Source: an uncultured Prevotella sp.
GTDB taxonomy: Bacteria > Bacteroidota > Bacteroidia > Bacteroidales > Bacteroidaceae
DNA length: 64,000 nt
Reading direction: 5' to 3'
NCBI GenBank assembly: GCA_946183415.1
Contig: CAMHAM010000005.1
Coordinates: forward strand, 1 to 64,000
The notes beneath the pieces are model-generated. The model was not told where the DNA came from. It ran no database searches and saw only the letters and a list, made by a program, of their open reading frames with translations. Below are positions 62,724 to 64,000 of this stretch, one piece after another. The translations under genes and the position numbers were made by a program. The first letter of the stretch is position 1. Each line of letters starts with the position of its first letter.

Positions 62724-63956
62724 ATGAAGTTCATGGTAATAGGAATAACAGACCAGCCAAAGCCCTTTTTTCCGCCAGCGGTTCTGGAGGTCATCAAGCA
62801 GGGCAAGGTCTTCTCAGGCGGCAAGCGCCACCATGAGATCGTGGCTTCGTTGCTGCCTCAGGATGCTCAGTGGATCGACATCACCGTACCCCTCGATGCC
62901 GTCTTCGCGAAGTACTCTTCACTCTCCTCTCTTCACTCTTCACTCATAGTCTTCGCCAGTGGCGACCCCCTTTTCTTTGGCTTTGCCAATACCATTCGTC
63001 GAAAGATGCCTGAGGCAGAGATAGTGGTCTATCCTACCTTCAATTCCCTCCAGATGCTGGCTCATCGCCTCGTGATGCCTTATCACGACATGCGCATCGT
63101 ATCGCTGACAGGTCGTCCTTGGCCAGAGTTCGATAAGGCACTGATAGAGAGAGCGGGCAAGATTGGCGTGCTCACGGATAAGGAGCATACCCCCGCTGCC
63201 ATCGCCCAACGGATGATCGACTATGGCTACACTAACTATCAGATGCACGTAGGTGAACATCTGGGCAATCCTGAACTCGAAAAGGTCACCACCCTGACAC
63301 TCGAAGAGGCTACAAAACTTGAATTTGCGATGCCTAACTGCCTTATTTTAGAAAGCCGTTTAAATCCGTGTCTAAAAGAATTTGGGATTCACGACTCTCA
63401 ATTCACCCTTCTCGACGGAAGAGAAAAGATGATTACGAAGATGCCCATCCGTCTGTTGACGCTTCAGGCGTTAGAACTGCCTCATAAACATGTCTTCTGG
63501 GACATCGGTTTCTGCACAGGCAGTGTCTCCATCGAGGCACGTCTGCAGTTCCCCCACCTGCAAATCTGCGCCTTCGAGATCCGTCCTGAGTGCGAGGCCA
63601 TCATCCAAGAGAACGCTCGCAAGTTTGGAGCCCCAGGCATCGACATCCATATCGGCGATTTCCTCGAAACGGACATTTCCGCACTGCCTCATCCAGATGC
63701 CGTCTTCATTGGCGGACATGGAGGTCATCTTCAGGAAATCATGGCGAAGGTGCTGACAGTGCTGTCGGATAAAGGCTGTATAGTGATGAATAGTGTCAAG
63801 GCACCTCTTGTCAAGACAGACAGTCATCAGCTATGGGACAAAGCCTGCCAGGAACTCAGTCTGAATCAAGCCCCACCCACCAGGATTATCCTCAACGACA
63901 ACCATCCCATCGAGATTCTTAAGGCTGTTTATCTCTGGGGCCAGGCCCCAAAGTAA
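62724..63956 (+). CDS. cobL: Precorrin-6Y C5,15-methyltransferase (CbiE-CbiT)
   Basis: 410 aa from ATG 62724; a longer frame overlaps the fusion gene. CbiE part to about 210 ('IVFASGDPLFFG'), CbiT part from about 240 with the SAM site 'FWDIGFCTGSVSIEA'. Adds methyls at C5 and C15 and removes the acetate side chain carboxyl. An S/L-rich insert ('SSLSSLHSSL', 65-74) is coded by heptamer repeats. The last codons lie in a GC-rich interspersed repeat. Confidence 0.94.
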   Translation: MKFMVIGITDQPKPFFPPAVLEVIKQGKVFSGGKRHHEIVASLLPQDAQWIDITVPLDAVFAKYSSLSSLHSSLIVFASGDPLFFGFANTIRRKMPEAEIVVYPTFNSLQMLAHRLVMPYHDMRIVSLTGRPWPEFDKALIERAGKIGVLTDKEHTPAAIAQRMIDYGYTNYQMHVGEHLGNPELEKVTTLTLEEATKLEFAMPNCLILESRLNPCLKEFGIHDSQFTLLDGREKMITKMPIRLLTLQALELPHKHVFWDIGFCTGSVSIEARLQFPHLQICAFEIRPECEAIIQENARKFGAPGIDIHIGDFLETDISALPHPDAVFIGGHGGHLQEIMAKVLTVLSDKGCIVMNSVKAPLVKTDSHQLWDKACQELSLNQAPPTRIILNDNHPIEILKAVYLWGQAPK

Positions 63957-63972
63957 AGTCGCTGACCCCATT
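63935..63972. repeat. GC-rich interspersed repeat at the end of cobL
   Basis: Its reverse complement matches about 27 of 29 positions of the block near 29573-29601 (GCGACTTTACTTTGGGGCC). It covers the cobL stop. The 44 bp left in the window show nothing else. Confidence 0.7.
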
Positions 63973-64000
63973 TCCCATATAGGATGTTGCGCCGAGGGTA

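Overview
The window is chromosomal DNA from a Bacteroidota bacterium, most like Prevotella and its relatives. Evidence: SusC/SusD/SusE pairs, Hcp/TssD proteins of the Bacteroidota T6SS type, an ECF sigma/DUF4974 anti-sigma/STN-receptor cassette, a DUF4248/HU-like/smalltalk cassette, and promoters of the Bacteroidota form (TTTG, about 20 nt, TAnnTTTG). Names rest on motif recognition and memory of families; no database search was run.

Layout. 1-1080: two TssD (Hcp) genes closed by a 30-bp perfect hairpin. 1288-8212 (minus): a seven-gene operon read yicC, gmk, nadD, phosphoethanolamine-transferase-like protein, acyltransferase, HAD phosphatase, DUF6080 membrane protein. 8427-9959: a small unknown gene and an AAA ATPase with an operator-like palindrome. 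10145-17511: an ECF sigma, anti-sigma, STN outer-membrane-receptor and lipoprotein operon facing a paralogous lipoprotein gene. The two lipoprotein genes share an 86-bp perfect inverted repeat. 17652-23286: histidine phosphatase, DUF3108, Ig-like lipoprotein, GH3-family ligase. 23428-28977: an RND efflux operon (MFP, RND, TolC).

29072-38940 is an accessory region: RhuM remnant, smalltalk protein, HU-like protein, DUF4248, a nested palindromic structure, an IS3-family element, a Rha regulator, several small unknown genes, a BT4734/DUF3987 primase-helicase-like protein and an M15 peptidase. It is the most phage- or satellite-like part of the window.

39041-44292: aldo/keto reductase, PD-(D/E)XK nuclease-like protein, and a beta-propeller lipoprotein / binding protein / FecCD permease set (BtuG/BtuF/BtuC-like, no ATPase gene). 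44307-55488: a starch or malto-oligosaccharide utilisation locus: MFS transporter and LacI regulator on one strand, SusC, SusD, SusE, SusF-like and a GH13 lipoprotein on the other, with a PurR/LacI-type operator between. 55524-63956: a cobalamin region: riboswitch, BtuB-like receptor, lipoprotein CbiK-type chelatase, a second receptor, then CobJ-CobH fusion and CobL of corrin-ring synthesis. The gene set continues past the right edge.

At a finer scale the window is rich in short periodic repeats: 7-mers (AGTGAAA-like) and 8-mers (GGTAAAAA-like) that enter signal peptides, linkers and C-termini; 22-bp tandem repeats; 10-bp and 21-bp periodic arrays; and a GC-rich interspersed repeat. No tRNA, rRNA or CRISPR array was seen.
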